64,000 nucleotides of DNA from Shimazuella soli (GCF_022511585.1 NZ_JAKWBN010000010.1:20197-84196), one strand, 5' to 3'. Numbered from the stretch's first letter, positions 17,488 to 27,155 are shown. The notes: generated by a model from the sequence alone, not told the origin. Program-made: numbers and translations.

Positions 17488-18122
17488 TATGACCCCTCCA
17501 GATCACGTTTGTTTCTGATATGCTGCAATGCTTGACGAACCAAATGGGAGGGAAATCCTCTTCGTAAAAGATAAGAGCCCAATCGACGTTCAATGGTTTG
17601 CCAATCTTCTTGACAAAGACGAGAATAGCGCCGTTCGGCGACCTCCGTCACCAACTGGCGCTCCTCGATGATGTTCTCTTCTTGAATAGCCTTATCAATA
17701 TTAGTAGAAGAAACTCCCTTGCGTTTTAATTCTTGCTTAAGACGATTAATTCCTAGTTTTTTACCCATCTGTCTTTCTTTAATCCAACTAACTGCATATT
17801 GATGATCATCCAAAAAGCCTTGCTGTTTCATTGATTCGAGAACAGATTTGATAAGTATTTCATCAAATCCTTTTTCTAGTAAATGTTTCTCTGCTTCTTT
17901 CACGGTTCTTGGACGATAACTGATATAACGAAAAAAGGCTTGGGTTACATAATGACGCTCCTGAGCCTCGCTGATTTCTGTTAGGTAGGAAGGTTCTATT
18001 TCCATCCCTTTATGTAAACCATACTTTACCAAAACATCCTCATGGACAGAGAGCACAGGCTCTCCATCCACTTGGATTTCGTAACGCTTATGTCGTTGTC
18101 CTACAATAGCTGAAATTATCAC
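17487..18122 (-). CDS. recX: RecX, regulator of RecA
   Basis: A 211-residue RecX of the long Firmicute type with repeated three-helix modules ([38 protein letters not shown] and a third near the C-terminus, [19 protein letters not shown]). RecX modulates RecA filaments. It begins with GTG, and the start overlaps the recA stop as GTGA, so the two are coupled. In B. subtilis recX is elsewhere, but a recA-recX pair is common across bacteria. Confidence 0.92.
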   Translation of the reverse strand: MIISAIVGQRHKRYEIQVDGEPVLSVHEDVLVKYGLHKGMEIEPSYLTEISEAQERHYVTQAFFRYISYRPRTVKEAEKHLLEKGFDEILIKSVLESMKQQGFLDDHQYAVSWIKERQMGKKLGINRLKQELKRKGVSSTNIDKAIQEENIIEERQLVTEVAERRYSRLCQEDWQTIERRLGSYLLRRGFPSHLVRQALQHIRNKRDLEGS

Positions 18123-19222
18123 TTGAGATCAAATAGCGGTGTTTCTTCCTCCGCTTTCTCCTTTGCTTTACGGCCTCTTTTTGGCTTTTCCGCTTCTTCG
18201 ACTTCTACCGTAGCGGCAGCTTCTTCTACATGAATAACTGGTAGGTCATAATGTGCACGAATTTGATTTTCAATCTTTAAGAAGGTATCCGTATTTTCTT
18301 TGAGGAATTGCTTTGCATTTTCTCTGCCTTGACCCATGCGATCACCATTGAAAGAGTACCATGCTCCACTCTTATTTACAATCTCTAATTCCGTAGCAAT
18401 ATCTAGTGCACTACCTTCTTTTGAAATACCCTCACCGAACATAATATCTACTTCAGCCACTTTAAATGGAGGGGCAACTTTGTTTTTAACCACTTTGATT
18501 TTAGTCCGGTTTCCAACCATATCGGTACCTTGTTTGATGGTTTCCGCACGACGTACTTCCAAACGTACACTGGAGTAGAACTTCAAAGCACGTCCTCCTG
18601 GAGTTGTTTCTGGGTTACCAAACATAACACCAACTTTTTCACGGATCTGGTTGATAAAGATCGCAATAGTTTTGGATTTGTTGATCGCACCAGATAACTT
18701 TCTCAATGCTTGGGACATCAATCGGGCCTGAAGACCTACATGAGAATCTCCCATTTCTCCTTCTATCTCCGCTTTTGGAACCAACGCTGCTACAGAGTCA
18801 ATCACAATAATATCAATTGCTCCACTGCGCACCAAAGCCTCAGAAATTTCCAATGCTTGTTCCCCTGTATCTGGTTGGGATAAGAGTAGATCAGAAATAT
18901 CCACACCTAATTTTTGTGCATAAACAGGGTCAAGGGCATGTTCTGCATCAATAAATGCAGCTTGACCGCCATTTCTTTGAATTTCTGCTATTGCATGCAA
19001 TGCGACAGTGGTTTTACCTGACGATTCTGGTCCATATACTTCAATAATACGTCCACGAGGATATCCTCCTACTCCAAGTGCAATATCAAGAGCAAGAGCA
19101 CCACTGGAGATAGTCTCTACTTGATTGGAAGCTTCTTCTCCCATTTTCATAATAGAACCTTTACCAAATTGCTTTTCGATTTGTCTCAGTGCCATTTCCA
19201 AGGCTTGTTTACGATCTGACAT
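18119..19222 (-). CDS. recA: Recombinase A
   Basis: A 367-residue RecA with Walker [10 protein letters not shown], the conserved [17 protein letters not shown] start, Walker [11 protein letters not shown] and the L2 region [20 protein letters not shown]. The acidic/basic C-terminal tail is typical. It forms the filament for homologous recombination and activates LexA cleavage. I chose MSDRKQ at 19222 as start, behind GGGAGAG. A LexA-type box and a sigma-A promoter lie upstream (19341-19392). First gene of the repair operon with recX and the Mre11/Rad50-like genes. Confidence 0.98.
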   Translation of the reverse strand: MSDRKQALEMALRQIEKQFGKGSIMKMGEEASNQVETISSGALALDIALGVGGYPRGRIIEVYGPESSGKTTVALHAIAEIQRNGGQAAFIDAEHALDPVYAQKLGVDISDLLLSQPDTGEQALEISEALVRSGAIDIIVIDSVAALVPKAEIEGEMGDSHVGLQARLMSQALRKLSGAINKSKTIAIFINQIREKVGVMFGNPETTPGGRALKFYSSVRLEVRRAETIKQGTDMVGNRTKIKVVKNKVAPPFKVAEVDIMFGEGISKEGSALDIATELEIVNKSGAWYSFNGDRMGQGRENAKQFLKENTDTFLKIENQIRAHYDLPVIHVEEAAATVEVEEAEKPKRGRKAKEKAEEETPLFDLK

Positions 19223-19340
19223 ATGTAGAAACTCTCCCTCTTTCATAAAGTTAGAATGATTGCATTATTCTTACTTATTTTCAGTTTGTATACACGATCT
19301 TATGAGTAGTAAGAAGTTTTTCATCACTTTCATCTTCTCT

Positions 19341-19392
19341 ATCATAACTTGTTTCTCAAAGGATAACAAGCCTTTTCCCGAACATTTATTCT
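19341..19392 (-). promoter_or_regulatory. recA promoter with LexA-type SOS box
   Basis: Minus strand: TTGTTA (19369-19364), a 17-bp spacer, TATGAT (19346-19341). Ten bp upstream of the -35 lies CGAACATTTATTCT (plus strand 19379-19392). This matches the Gram-positive SOS box CGAACNNNNGTTCG at 8 of 10 fixed positions. Confidence 0.6.
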
Positions 19393-19455
19393 GTAAAATA
19401 TTTGCGTTAGAACTTGCACAAATGTGGTAATCTAAGTTCATAGGAGGGTAGTCAT

Positions 19456-19770
19456 ATGGACAAAGATCAATTGAGAAGCCAAATATTGGAGCAGTTAGAA
19501 GAAGTAAACGATCCTGAACTAGGCATCGACATCGTTAACTTAGGATTAGTTTATGATATTGATATAAGTGAATCCAATAATGTCAAAATAACCATGACTT
19601 TAACCGCAATGGGTTGCCCCTTAGCTGGAATGATAAATGGTCTAGTAGAAGACGCTGTTCGAAAAGTCGAAGGTGTAGACGAAATTGAAGTAGATATCGT
19701 TTGGGACCCACCATGGAGCAAAGACCGAATGTCTCGCTATGCAAAAATAGCTCTAGGAATTCCAGATTGA
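19456..19770 (+). CDS. DUF59/MIP18 family iron-sulfur assembly protein
   Basis: A 104-residue protein of the metal-sulfur cluster assembly (MIP18/PaaD/SufT-like) family: VNDPELGIDIVNLGLVYDID is the signature, with the conserved cysteine in TAMGCPLAG and DIVWDPPWS near the end. Members help mature or insert iron-sulfur clusters. Start ATG follows AGGAGGG. It reads towards the DEAD-box helicase gene, sharing a bidirectional terminator. No suf genes are nearby. Confidence 0.9.
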   Translation: MDKDQLRSQILEQLEEVNDPELGIDIVNLGLVYDIDISESNNVKITMTLTAMGCPLAGMINGLVEDAVRKVEGVDEIEVDIVWDPPWSKDRMSRYAKIALGIPD

Positions 19771-19771
19771 A

Positions 19772-19807
19772 AAAATGCACCTAGCATTCCTCAGCTAGGT
19801 GCATTTT
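19772..19807. terminator. Bidirectional terminator
   Basis: A perfect 14-bp stem (AAAATGCACCTAGC and its complement) with an 8-nt loop, A-run on one side and T-run on the other, between two converging genes. Confidence 0.9.
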
Positions 19808-19815
19808 ACTTATAT

Positions 19816-21471
19816 TCAACCTCTTGCATTCACTTCTGGTCTGCGACTCCTACCTGAATCAGAACGTGATTCGCGTGTTGCAGGTCTTGGTGAATTGGTC
19901 CTTGGTCTTGCGGGTTCCATGTTGACACGCATTCCATTGATACGGGATTGTTGAAGAGCCTCGTAAACAAACGGAGCAATCTCTTCTTGAACTTCTACAA
20001 ACGAGAAACGATCATAAATATTGATTCGTCCCACTTGACGCAAACCAATACCAGCATGATCAGCAATTGCTTTAGCGAGCTCTTGTGGACGAAGATTGCT
20101 ATTACGCCCGACGTTAATAAAGAAACGCACCATCCCAGGAGAAGCCCCTGTCTCCCCAAAATTATAAGAAGCATCGCTAGCTTTATTAAATCGTTCAAAG
20201 AAAGTAAGGTATAAAGATGCTGCTGCCACTTTTTCTGCTGAGAACTTGTCGGCAAGCTGCTGGGTCATATCTTCAAATAAAGAAAGATCAGCTTCAGAGC
20301 GAATAACATCTTCAATTTGTGAAATCCAACTTTGTTGTTGTTTCGCTGCTACTTCTTCTAAAGTGGGAAGCTCACGGGATACAAGTTTTGCTCCTGTTTC
20401 TTGCTCGATTAGACGCAGTTGTTTCATTTCACGAGGAGTAATTAAAGTAAGAGCCATCCCTGTGCGACCTGCACGACCAGTACGTCCAATTCGATGGACA
20501 TAACTTTCTACATCTTGAGGGATATCGTAATTAATCACATGAGTTACACTCCCGACATCAATGCCTCGAGCAGCAACATCTGTAGCAACAAGAAGTTCTA
20601 TTTCACCTTGGCGAAACTGCCCCATTACCCGGTCACGTTGTTGTTGTTGCAGATCACCGTGTAGCCCGCCTGCTAAATAACCTCTTACTTGAAGAGCCTC
20701 CGTTAAATCATCGACCCCTTTTTTGGTACGGCAAAAAACAATTGCTAACTCAATTTCTTCACTATCTAAGATTCTACAGAGAGCTTCCACCTTCATATTT
20801 TCCAGGACTCGGTAATAAACCTGTTGAATCATAGGTACGGTAACTTCACCCCGATTGATAGTGATATATTTAGGTTTTCTCATATATTTGTGAGATAACT
20901 GACGAATTGCTGGGGGCATGGTAGCTGAAAACAGTAGTAATTGACGTTGTCCAGGCAAAAATCTGAGTACTGTCTCGATGTCATCGATAAAACCCATATC
21001 TAGCATTTCATCTGCTTCATCTAAAACTATTACTTCTACACCATCTGTTTTTAATGTGCCTCTGCGCAAATGGTCTAGTAATCTTCCCGGTGTGCCAATC
21101 ACCACATGTACACCTTGTTGTAAAGCTTTAATTTGTCTAATTATGGATTGGCCACCATATATAGGCAATGTTTTCACTCTTTTTGGACGCCCTAAACGCC
21201 GTAGTTCCTCGGAAACTTGAATAGCTAGCTCCCGAGTAGGGGTTAAAATAATACTTTGGACACGATTATCAGATGGATCAATACGCTCTAAAACTGGAAT
21301 ACCAAATGCGGCTGTTTTGCCTGTACCAGTTTGAGCTTGCCCAATCACATCTTCTCCGCGTATAACAGCTGGGATACACTCAGCTTGAATAGGGGAAGGC
21401 TCTTCATAACCTATATCTTGTATCCCTTTCATGATATCATTACTTAGATCAAAATCCTCAAAACGTTTCAT
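19816..21471 (-). CDS. DEAD-box ATP-dependent RNA helicase
   Basis: A 551-residue helicase with Q motif (SPIQAECIPAV), Walker A AQTGTGKTAA, DEAD in VLDEADEML, SAT in LFSATMP, and motif VI HRIGRTGRAG. Residues from about 400 to 525 include a DbpA/CsdA-type RNA-binding domain (MVRFFINVGRNSNLRPQELA), followed by an Arg/Pro/Ser-rich tail. This layout resembles CsdA or CshA proteins that remodel rRNA and mRNA, often in the cold. Start ATG overlaps the cinA stop (ATGA), so it is coupled with cinA and pgsA. Not at this place in B. subtilis. Confidence 0.93.
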   Translation of the reverse strand: MKRFEDFDLSNDIMKGIQDIGYEEPSPIQAECIPAVIRGEDVIGQAQTGTGKTAAFGIPVLERIDPSDNRVQSIILTPTRELAIQVSEELRRLGRPKRVKTLPIYGGQSIIRQIKALQQGVHVVIGTPGRLLDHLRRGTLKTDGVEVIVLDEADEMLDMGFIDDIETVLRFLPGQRQLLLFSATMPPAIRQLSHKYMRKPKYITINRGEVTVPMIQQVYYRVLENMKVEALCRILDSEEIELAIVFCRTKKGVDDLTEALQVRGYLAGGLHGDLQQQQRDRVMGQFRQGEIELLVATDVAARGIDVGSVTHVINYDIPQDVESYVHRIGRTGRAGRTGMALTLITPREMKQLRLIEQETGAKLVSRELPTLEEVAAKQQQSWISQIEDVIRSEADLSLFEDMTQQLADKFSAEKVAAASLYLTFFERFNKASDASYNFGETGASPGMVRFFINVGRNSNLRPQELAKAIADHAGIGLRQVGRINIYDRFSFVEVQEEIAPFVYEALQQSRINGMRVNMEPARPRTNSPRPATRESRSDSGRSRRPEVNARG

Positions 21472-22721
21472 ATCGTAGTTTCACCTTTCTTTAGCCGTTC
21501 AAGTAGAAAGAACAATGCATGTTTTGCTGCAGATTTTTGAATACGTTCTCTATCTCCTGTTAACGATAACTCCAAGACAGCAGTAGGCATACCTATTTGA
21601 GCCAAACCAATATACACCAAACCAACTGGTTTACTTTCAGATGAAGCAGGACCTGCTACTCCTGTCACACTTATTGCAAAGTCAGTTTGAAACCTTTGTC
21701 TTGTCTGTTCTGCTAATTGCTCAGCAGCTTTCATACTTACTGCTCCAAATTCTTTTAGTACCTGAGTGGAAACACCTACAATATCGGTTTTAGCTTTATT
21801 TGAATAGGATACAAATCCACCTTTCACTTCTTCACTAGCACCTGGAACAGTAGTTAATAAATGAACAACGAGGCCACCTGTGCAACTTTCTGCTGTAGCG
21901 ACACTTTGCTTGTTATTTCTTAAATGATGAATTACTAATTCTTCTAGAGATTCTTCGCTCTCACTATAACAGTGTTTCCCAACTCTGGACAAAATTTCGT
22001 TTCGAATTGGTTCAATCAATTGTTTTGCTAAATCTTCCGATTCTGCGTGTGAGGTGATTCGCAAAGTTACTCCAATATCCATTGCATATGTGGCAAGAAT
22101 AGGATTATCAGAAGTGATAATTAAATCTTTTAACTCTTCTTCTAGAGCAGACTCTCCAATCCCCAAAAAAGACATGGGATGTGAGTAAATGACCTCTTTC
22201 GATGGTAATATACGATGCAAAAAAGGAAGTACTTGTTGTTCAAACATTGGTTTTAATTCACCGGGAGGACCAGGCAATAATATATAAATAACTCCATCTT
22301 TCGTAATGGATAAGCCTGGAGCAGTACCTTTTTCATTGGGGAATACAATTCCTGAGGAAAATACCAATGCCTGTTTGTAATTATTAGTGGGAATAGGAGT
22401 ATTACGCTTTGAAAAATGTCTTTCTAAACGTTGTCGCCATTGTAGATCTTCTACTAATGTTTCTCCTAACATGTCTGCCAATGTCTCTTTTGTTAAATCA
22501 TCTAATGTTGGCCCGAGACCACCACATAGGAATACCAGCTGTGATCTACTATGAGCTACCTTTATTACCTCTGCTAAACGATCAGCATGATCTCCAACAG
22601 ACGTATGATAGGCAACTTCTACACCAATAGGAACGCATGCACGAGAAATAAACTGTGAATGAGTATTAAGTGTAACACCTAGCATGAGCTCGGATCCGAC
22701 TGTAATTACTTCGGCTTGCAT
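21468..22721 (-). CDS. cinA: CinA-family protein (nicotinamide-nucleotide amidase / competence-damage protein)
   Basis: A 417-residue protein with the N-terminal MoaB-like domain (ITVGSELMLGVTLNTHSQFI, GGLGPTLDDLTKE) and the C-terminal CinA deamidase domain (ATAESCTGG, GVSTQVLKEFGAVS). CinA recycles NMN and is linked to competence and DNA repair through RecA. The start at 22721 has GAGGAG upstream. It lies between pgsA and the helicase, and normally precedes recA closely. Here a helicase and a DUF59 gene intervene. Confidence 0.96.
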   Translation of the reverse strand: MQAEVITVGSELMLGVTLNTHSQFISRACVPIGVEVAYHTSVGDHADRLAEVIKVAHSRSQLVFLCGGLGPTLDDLTKETLADMLGETLVEDLQWRQRLERHFSKRNTPIPTNNYKQALVFSSGIVFPNEKGTAPGLSITKDGVIYILLPGPPGELKPMFEQQVLPFLHRILPSKEVIYSHPMSFLGIGESALEEELKDLIITSDNPILATYAMDIGVTLRITSHAESEDLAKQLIEPIRNEILSRVGKHCYSESEESLEELVIHHLRNNKQSVATAESCTGGLVVHLLTTVPGASEEVKGGFVSYSNKAKTDIVGVSTQVLKEFGAVSMKAAEQLAEQTRQRFQTDFAISVTGVAGPASSESKPVGLVYIGLAQIGMPTAVLELSLTGDRERIQKSAAKHALFFLLERLKKGETTI

Positions 22722-22732
22722 GGAGCAACTCC

Positions 22733-23317
22733 TCATCCGTTTTTAGTAAGAGATACGATTTTCCTATTTTTATAAAAATAGTCAAGTCCTGACAAAATGG
22801 TGATAATGACAGCTAACCATGTAGCAATGATGGAAAAGGGGAAAGCAAAGTTAGAAAACGGAAAATTATTCAACATAAGCGATACAATTGCCACAATTTG
22901 TACAATGGTTTTAATTTTACCAAGTGTACTCGCTGCAATAATATGGCCTTCCGCAACTGCAATCAATCGAAGACCTGTAACCGCAAATTCACGGCTTATG
23001 ATTACAATAGCAATCCACGCCGGGAGCCGCTGCATGTCTACAAGTGAGATAAGCGCAGCGGTTATCAATAGCTTGTCAGCAAGTGGGTCTAAGAACTTGC
23101 CCAAATTGGTAATGGTTTTATTTTTTCTTGCTATGTAGCCATCTAATCCGTCTGTAACAGCAGCGATAATAAAAACAAAAGTTGCGATCAGCTCACTAAC
23201 CCGAAGTGTAACCACGCCAAGTCGCACGACGCCAAAATCAAAGCGAATTAGCAAAAAAATCATCACGACAGGCACAAGAAAAATACGTACTAATGTTATT
23301 TTATTGGCCAAGTTCAC
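22733..23317 (-). CDS. pgsA: CDP-diacylglycerol-glycerol-3-phosphate 3-phosphatidyltransferase
   Basis: Makes phosphatidylglycerol phosphate, the committed step to PG and cardiolipin. The 194-residue membrane protein opens NLANKITLVRIFLVPVVM and carries the CDP-alcohol phosphotransferase motif (DGLDGYIARKNKTITNLGKF then DPLADK), D-x2-DG-x2-AR-x8-G-x3-D-x3-D. About five hydrophobic segments. Start is GTG at 23317, with GGGAGG 9 bp upstream. TTG codons just before it are alternatives. Twelve bp upstream of cinA and downstream of the RodZ-like genes, as in B. subtilis. Confidence 0.96.
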   Translation of the reverse strand: MNLANKITLVRIFLVPVVMIFLLIRFDFGVVRLGVVTLRVSELIATFVFIIAAVTDGLDGYIARKNKTITNLGKFLDPLADKLLITAALISLVDMQRLPAWIAIVIISREFAVTGLRLIAVAEGHIIAASTLGKIKTIVQIVAIVSLMLNNFPFSNFAFPFSIIATWLAVIITILSGLDYFYKNRKIVSLTKNG

Positions 23318-23566
23318 CAACAACTACCTCCCTGATTTACTTCTCTTGGCTGGGAAGGGAGATGAAAAATAAGCCGTTATCCCAATGCCATGGGCTTTTT
23401 GTTGTACGGATATCGCACACATGTTTATTTATGAAACTTTCTCGGTCTTCATCACTATTATCCACTATTTCCATTCAAAATTGAATATCAAAAAAGGAAG
23501 AAAGCAATCCTTTCGTAAGTATAAACTACAGCAGAGAGTGATGTCAAAAATGTAACAGGATAGAAT

Positions 23567-24334
23567 TTAATTAGATACAATTTTAAATTCATAGGTAGTT
23601 CCCGTTTTTTGAGAAACTGTATCAATTACAACATCATTCACTCTCATTATTACTTTGCTCGGGTCATCAATGTGAATAAAAACCCACTTTTTGCCGTTTA
23701 AATCAAAAGATTCACTCTTTGACAATTCTTTATCGGCAATGATTTTCCCTTTGATATTATCTTCACGAATTCGAAAATTGACATCTTCAAGTGATTGTAT
23801 TTGCACATGTATATAATCCGCTTGTGAAATAAACCATGTCTGTTCGATGGATGAATCAGAGGATGCTTTCTGTAATGTAAAAATCGGCCTTTCTTTGTTA
23901 AATGAGACAGGAGTTGTTTGATTTTGTAATGGTTGCTTCATCGAATTTGTACTTCCTGATTTCTCACTTGGTATGAAGAGCCATGCGACAAGTGCTGAAC
24001 TTAAACAAGCACCACATATTAATAAATAATATCGATAAGTATACCAAACAGGCTTCTCTTTTGATCGAGCAGATCTACTTCCCCTTCTTCTGGGAGTGAA
24101 AGTTTGTTCTGGACGCCTAAAATGACGATAAGAATCAATAATAGGATCCACATCAACTTCTAAAAAATCAGCGTAAGTAGTAATATATCTTTCTGCCAAT
24201 TGCCTTTTTTGAGGCAAATGAGAAAAATCCCCTTCCTCGATTGCTTGCAAATACAACTTAGGTATAGAAAGATGATCTGAAATCTCCTCCAGATCGAGAA
24301 AAGACGTTTCACGCACTTCTTTAAGTTGACTCAA
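23567..24334 (-). CDS. RodZ-like membrane protein 4 (HTH, TM, periplasm-side domain)
   Basis: A 255-residue protein. The N-terminal part is a degenerate HTH_25 domain (LLSQLKEVRETSFLDLEEIS, then YLQAIEEGDFSHLPQKRQLA). A basic linker leads to one transmembrane segment (YYLLICGACLSSALVAWLF, about 130) and a C-terminal extracellular beta domain like DUF4115. I chose TTG at 24334 as start, behind AGGGGAG. The frame upstream lies inside a terminator hairpin of the preceding gene. Last of four related genes in a row. Confidence 0.8.
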   Translation of the reverse strand: MSQLKEVRETSFLDLEEISDHLSIPKLYLQAIEEGDFSHLPQKRQLAERYITTYADFLEVDVDPIIDSYRHFRRPEQTFTPRRRGSRSARSKEKPVWYTYRYYLLICGACLSSALVAWLFIPSEKSGSTNSMKQPLQNQTTPVSFNKERPIFTLQKASSDSSIEQTWFISQADYIHVQIQSLEDVNFRIREDNIKGKIIADKELSKSESFDLNGKKWVFIHIDDPSKVIMRVNDVVIDTVSQKTGTTYEFKIVSN

Positions 24335-24357
24335 TAGTCTCTCCCCTATCAGTATAT

Positions 24358-24390
24358 AAAAAAGAACAGCCCAAGAGAGGGCCATTGCTC
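24358..24390 (-). terminator. Terminator between RodZ-like genes 3 and 4
   Basis: GAACAGCCC pairs with GGGCCATTGCTC (a few mismatches) around a 6-nt loop, followed by TTTTTT on the minus strand. Placed directly after the stop of the 561-residue protein. Confidence 0.65.
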
Positions 24391-26073
24391 TTATTTTTTT
24401 ACAATGTGTATGATTTTTGATGAAGTAACGGGAGTACCGTTAATTGTTACTTTTACATTATCTGGTGAACCTAATACAATATAAAGATCAGGTTTATCTT
24501 TGAATGTATGGTTATATTCAAAAGTAGCATCTTTACTTGTTAAGGTAACATCTTTTAAATATTTATTAGGATCAGTGGTAGGATTTTGCTGAGTCCGAAG
24601 CTGTACCCAAGATGTTCCAGATGGATCAAGAACAACTTTTGCAGTATCTGTACCTGTCAGCGTGTAAAGTCCTGCAGATTCCTTTTTCAAGTTCCCCAGA
24701 GATGTACTAGCAGCAGTCTCTTTGGTAGAAGGACCAGCTGTTTGCTGTTTCTGTTCTGTTTTTGTTTCTTCAGTGGTAGTATTTTTTTCTTGAACAACTT
24801 TTTTGTCGTCCTCACTATTTCCTGATAATAAATACCAACCGATACCCACAAGAAGTAGAGCAGCAGCAATACTAGCGATGATAACTCTACTACTAAAGAA
24901 CCCATTTGAGTTTTGAACCGGACGATTTCGAATAGAACTTCTGCGAAGTGTTTTTACTTCTGTTGTATCTTGGGAGATAGAAGATCCTGTCTTGAAATCC
25001 CCTGTATCTCTTGATGCAAAACGAGATTCTTTGAAACCGCCAACTGACCGATTATTACTAATATTTTCCTCTTCTACTGCCGCTTTCTCCTGTAACTCTG
25101 TATTTCCATTTGAAAACTTATTATTAACAGTAGGTAAAGTGTTAGAATTACGAAAGCGTGAAGACCGAGAAAGTATTGTACTTTCTTGGAAAGAATTTGT
25201 CTTTTGTTCTGTTTTAAGTGGTTTTGTATGTTCATTTACGACCTGTTCTGGTTGAGTTGGTCTTTTATTTGCTTGTGTACGAGATAAAGTAGAAGATTCA
25301 GGTGTTTTATTCAATCTTGATGGTACAAATTGTGCAGTACTACTCGCCGTAGATTGAGGTGATGTAACCTGTTTTTTCAAGCGAGAAGATTGTTGTTTCT
25401 GAATCAATGTCGTCTGTTCTACAGCGGTACTTCCTTCTTTATTAGACGGGTTTACCATAGAGTTTTCATTTGTTACAAAACGTTTTTCTTTTACTGTAGG
25501 TGTTCCACCACGAGTAGTAAGTGCTTGTGATGGTAATAAAGATGGAAACTTTTGTTCCTTTTTAGGCTTATTGCTCGAGAGAACCTGAGGTTTTGCTGTC
25601 TTCTCTAATTCTTCTCGCCTCTGCATCATAGGAAGCTTAGCAGTGTTCGATATTGGATTTGCAATGGTTAGAGCTGTTTTTGCGCTTGTTCGATTAATAG
25701 CAGCCGAAGATTTCGTATTTGGTGATATTTTCGGCATTGCACCAGTTAACCCAAACTTATGCATACCAGTTTGACCCAATTTGTTTAACTGCTCTGTCAA
25801 TTGAGAAGCGTCAAATTGACCTGTTTGGTATCGTTCTGCTTGCTCCTTTTTCCGATATTCACGCAAAATGTAATGAGGTTCCACTTTTACACAATTTGCA
25901 TAAGATCGAAGATAGGTTCTCACATAAAATGGACTTGGTAATTTATCGAAATCTCCCTTTTCAATTGCTTCTAAAAACGATTTTTGTATTCTCGTTTTTT
26001 CTTGTACTTCGTCGAGGGACAGTCCTACCGACTCTCGGGCTTGTCGAAGAAAATTACCAATTTCGACAGACAC
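24391..26073 (-). CDS. RodZ-like membrane protein 3 (long linker)
   Basis: A 560-residue protein with an N-terminal HTH_25 domain (VEIGNFLRQARESVGLSLDE, LPSPFYVRTYLRSYANCV). A very long Ser/Thr/Gln/Lys-rich linker of about 270 residues follows, then one transmembrane segment (IIASIAAALLLVGIGWYLL, about 395-415), a Thr/Gln-rich spacer and a DUF4115-like extracellular domain ending IIHIVKK. RodZ couples MreB filaments to the elongation machinery. Start GTG at 26073 follows AGGAGG. It is closest to true RodZ in domain order. Confidence 0.87.
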   Translation of the reverse strand: MSVEIGNFLRQARESVGLSLDEVQEKTRIQKSFLEAIEKGDFDKLPSPFYVRTYLRSYANCVKVEPHYILREYRKKEQAERYQTGQFDASQLTEQLNKLGQTGMHKFGLTGAMPKISPNTKSSAAINRTSAKTALTIANPISNTAKLPMMQRREELEKTAKPQVLSSNKPKKEQKFPSLLPSQALTTRGGTPTVKEKRFVTNENSMVNPSNKEGSTAVEQTTLIQKQQSSRLKKQVTSPQSTASSTAQFVPSRLNKTPESSTLSRTQANKRPTQPEQVVNEHTKPLKTEQKTNSFQESTILSRSSRFRNSNTLPTVNNKFSNGNTELQEKAAVEEENISNNRSVGGFKESRFASRDTGDFKTGSSISQDTTEVKTLRRSSIRNRPVQNSNGFFSSRVIIASIAAALLLVGIGWYLLSGNSEDDKKVVQEKNTTTEETKTEQKQQTAGPSTKETAASTSLGNLKKESAGLYTLTGTDTAKVVLDPSGTSWVQLRTQQNPTTDPNKYLKDVTLTSKDATFEYNHTFKDKPDLYIVLGSPDNVKVTINGTPVTSSKIIHIVKK

Positions 26074-26145
26074 CCCAGCCACCTCCTGATAGGTTGTGCA
26101 TCAATCATCAACAATTGCACAACCGACATAAAATTGTCATAAATT

Positions 26146-26745
26146 TTATCCAAGCATACCATTGGATTCTGAAGCTGTCAAAGGCTTTACCTTGTCAGAT
26201 ATTTCTGCAACCTCTGTGCTTGTTGAGCGGAGATAAACAACAATACCTGCCGCAACCAATAATAACAGAAAACCAGTGATTAGTAATCCATTATAAAACT
26301 TAGCAAATCCTGAATCTTTTTTCTTTTTGGCTTTCTTTTTAGACTTATTTGTCTGTGATTGGTTTTTCACAGCACGTGACATAGTTACCATCTTTTCCGA
26401 AGAACGTCCAAATTCCTGCTTTTTACTTCGAGAAAGGACCGAGGTTTCATCGGAACGCTGTAGCACTTGTTCTCTTTGAATCCTTGCAGTACGTGACAAG
26501 TGCTCAGCTGCTACCTGTTTACTTTCTTGATAAATCTTAATAACCTTGCGAGGGTCCAAATTTATATAGATGGAATATGTACGAAGATAGGACCGAATAT
26601 ATACTGGGCCAGGTAGAGCTTCAAAATCTCCACGTTCAATCGCCTCTAAATATTTTATTTCTATCCTAGTCGCTTCTGACAATTCTTCAATGGAAATACC
26701 TAACTGTTCACGTGTTGATCGCAAATGGTATCCCAATTCTTTCAA
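26146..26745 (-). CDS. RodZ-like membrane protein 2 (short ectodomain)
   Basis: A 199-residue protein with an HTH_25 domain (LGYHLRSTREQLGISIEELS, LPGPVYIRSYLRTYSIYI), a basic Ser/Lys-rich linker with a polylysine stretch (KSKKKAKKKKDSG), one transmembrane helix (LLITGFLLLLVAAGIVVYL) and only about 27 residues outside. It lacks the DUF4115 domain of RodZ. TTG start behind GGGAGGATC. Lies 15 bp after gene 1 of the array and before gene 3. Confidence 0.85.
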   Translation of the reverse strand: MKELGYHLRSTREQLGISIEELSEATRIEIKYLEAIERGDFEALPGPVYIRSYLRTYSIYINLDPRKVIKIYQESKQVAAEHLSRTARIQREQVLQRSDETSVLSRSKKQEFGRSSEKMVTMSRAVKNQSQTNKSKKKAKKKKDSGFAKFYNGLLITGFLLLLVAAGIVVYLRSTSTEVAEISDKVKPLTASESNGMLG

Positions 26746-26760
26746 CTTTTGATCCTCCCT

Positions 26761-27147
26761 CTATTGGAAAAGCATGTAAACCATACCCAAAATGAGGATA
26801 ATAGCTACAATCAACCAGAGAGAAGAAATTTTCTTTTTTTTAGCTGGTGACCGCTTAGGTAATTCAACTGCTTCTATCTTTGGCTTTATTGGCGTGGAAG
26901 ACTGTTTTGCCATTTGCGATGATTCATACAACTGCAAAAGAGAACTTATATTAAGGTTTAAATACTTTGCATACGTTTTAAGAAAGACGCGTGCGTAAAA
27001 AGGACTAGGAAGTAAATCATACTCTTCCTTTTCCAAAGCTTGCAAGTATTTCTTCTCAATATTCGTGAGTTCAGTCATATCTTCAAGCGTATAACTTTTT
27101 TTCTCACGCGCTTGTTTCAAGTACTTCCCCACGCCAGCCAAGTGCAT
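26761..27147 (-). CDS. RodZ-like membrane protein 1 (no ectodomain)
   Basis: A 128-residue protein: HTH_25 domain (VGKYLKQAREKKSYTLEDMT, LPSPFYARVFLKTYAKYL), a short Lys-rich linker, and one C-terminal transmembrane helix (LWLIVAIILILGMVYMLF) at the very end, so a tail-anchored form with nothing outside. ATG start at 27147 behind AAGGGGG. A TTG two codons later has better spacing and could be the real start. It follows ymfK by 8 bp in the place where B. subtilis has ymfM/rodZ. Confidence 0.85.
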   Translation of the reverse strand: MHLAGVGKYLKQAREKKSYTLEDMTELTNIEKKYLQALEKEEYDLLPSPFYARVFLKTYAKYLNLNISSLLQLYESSQMAKQSSTPIKPKIEAVELPKRSPAKKKKISSLWLIVAIILILGMVYMLFQ

Positions 27148-27155
27148 TATCCCCC

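Noticed and set aside
24335..24385. An upstream ATG at 24385 for the last RodZ-like gene
   Set aside because: That stretch is the terminator hairpin of the previous gene. A TTG with a good RBS lies at 24334.
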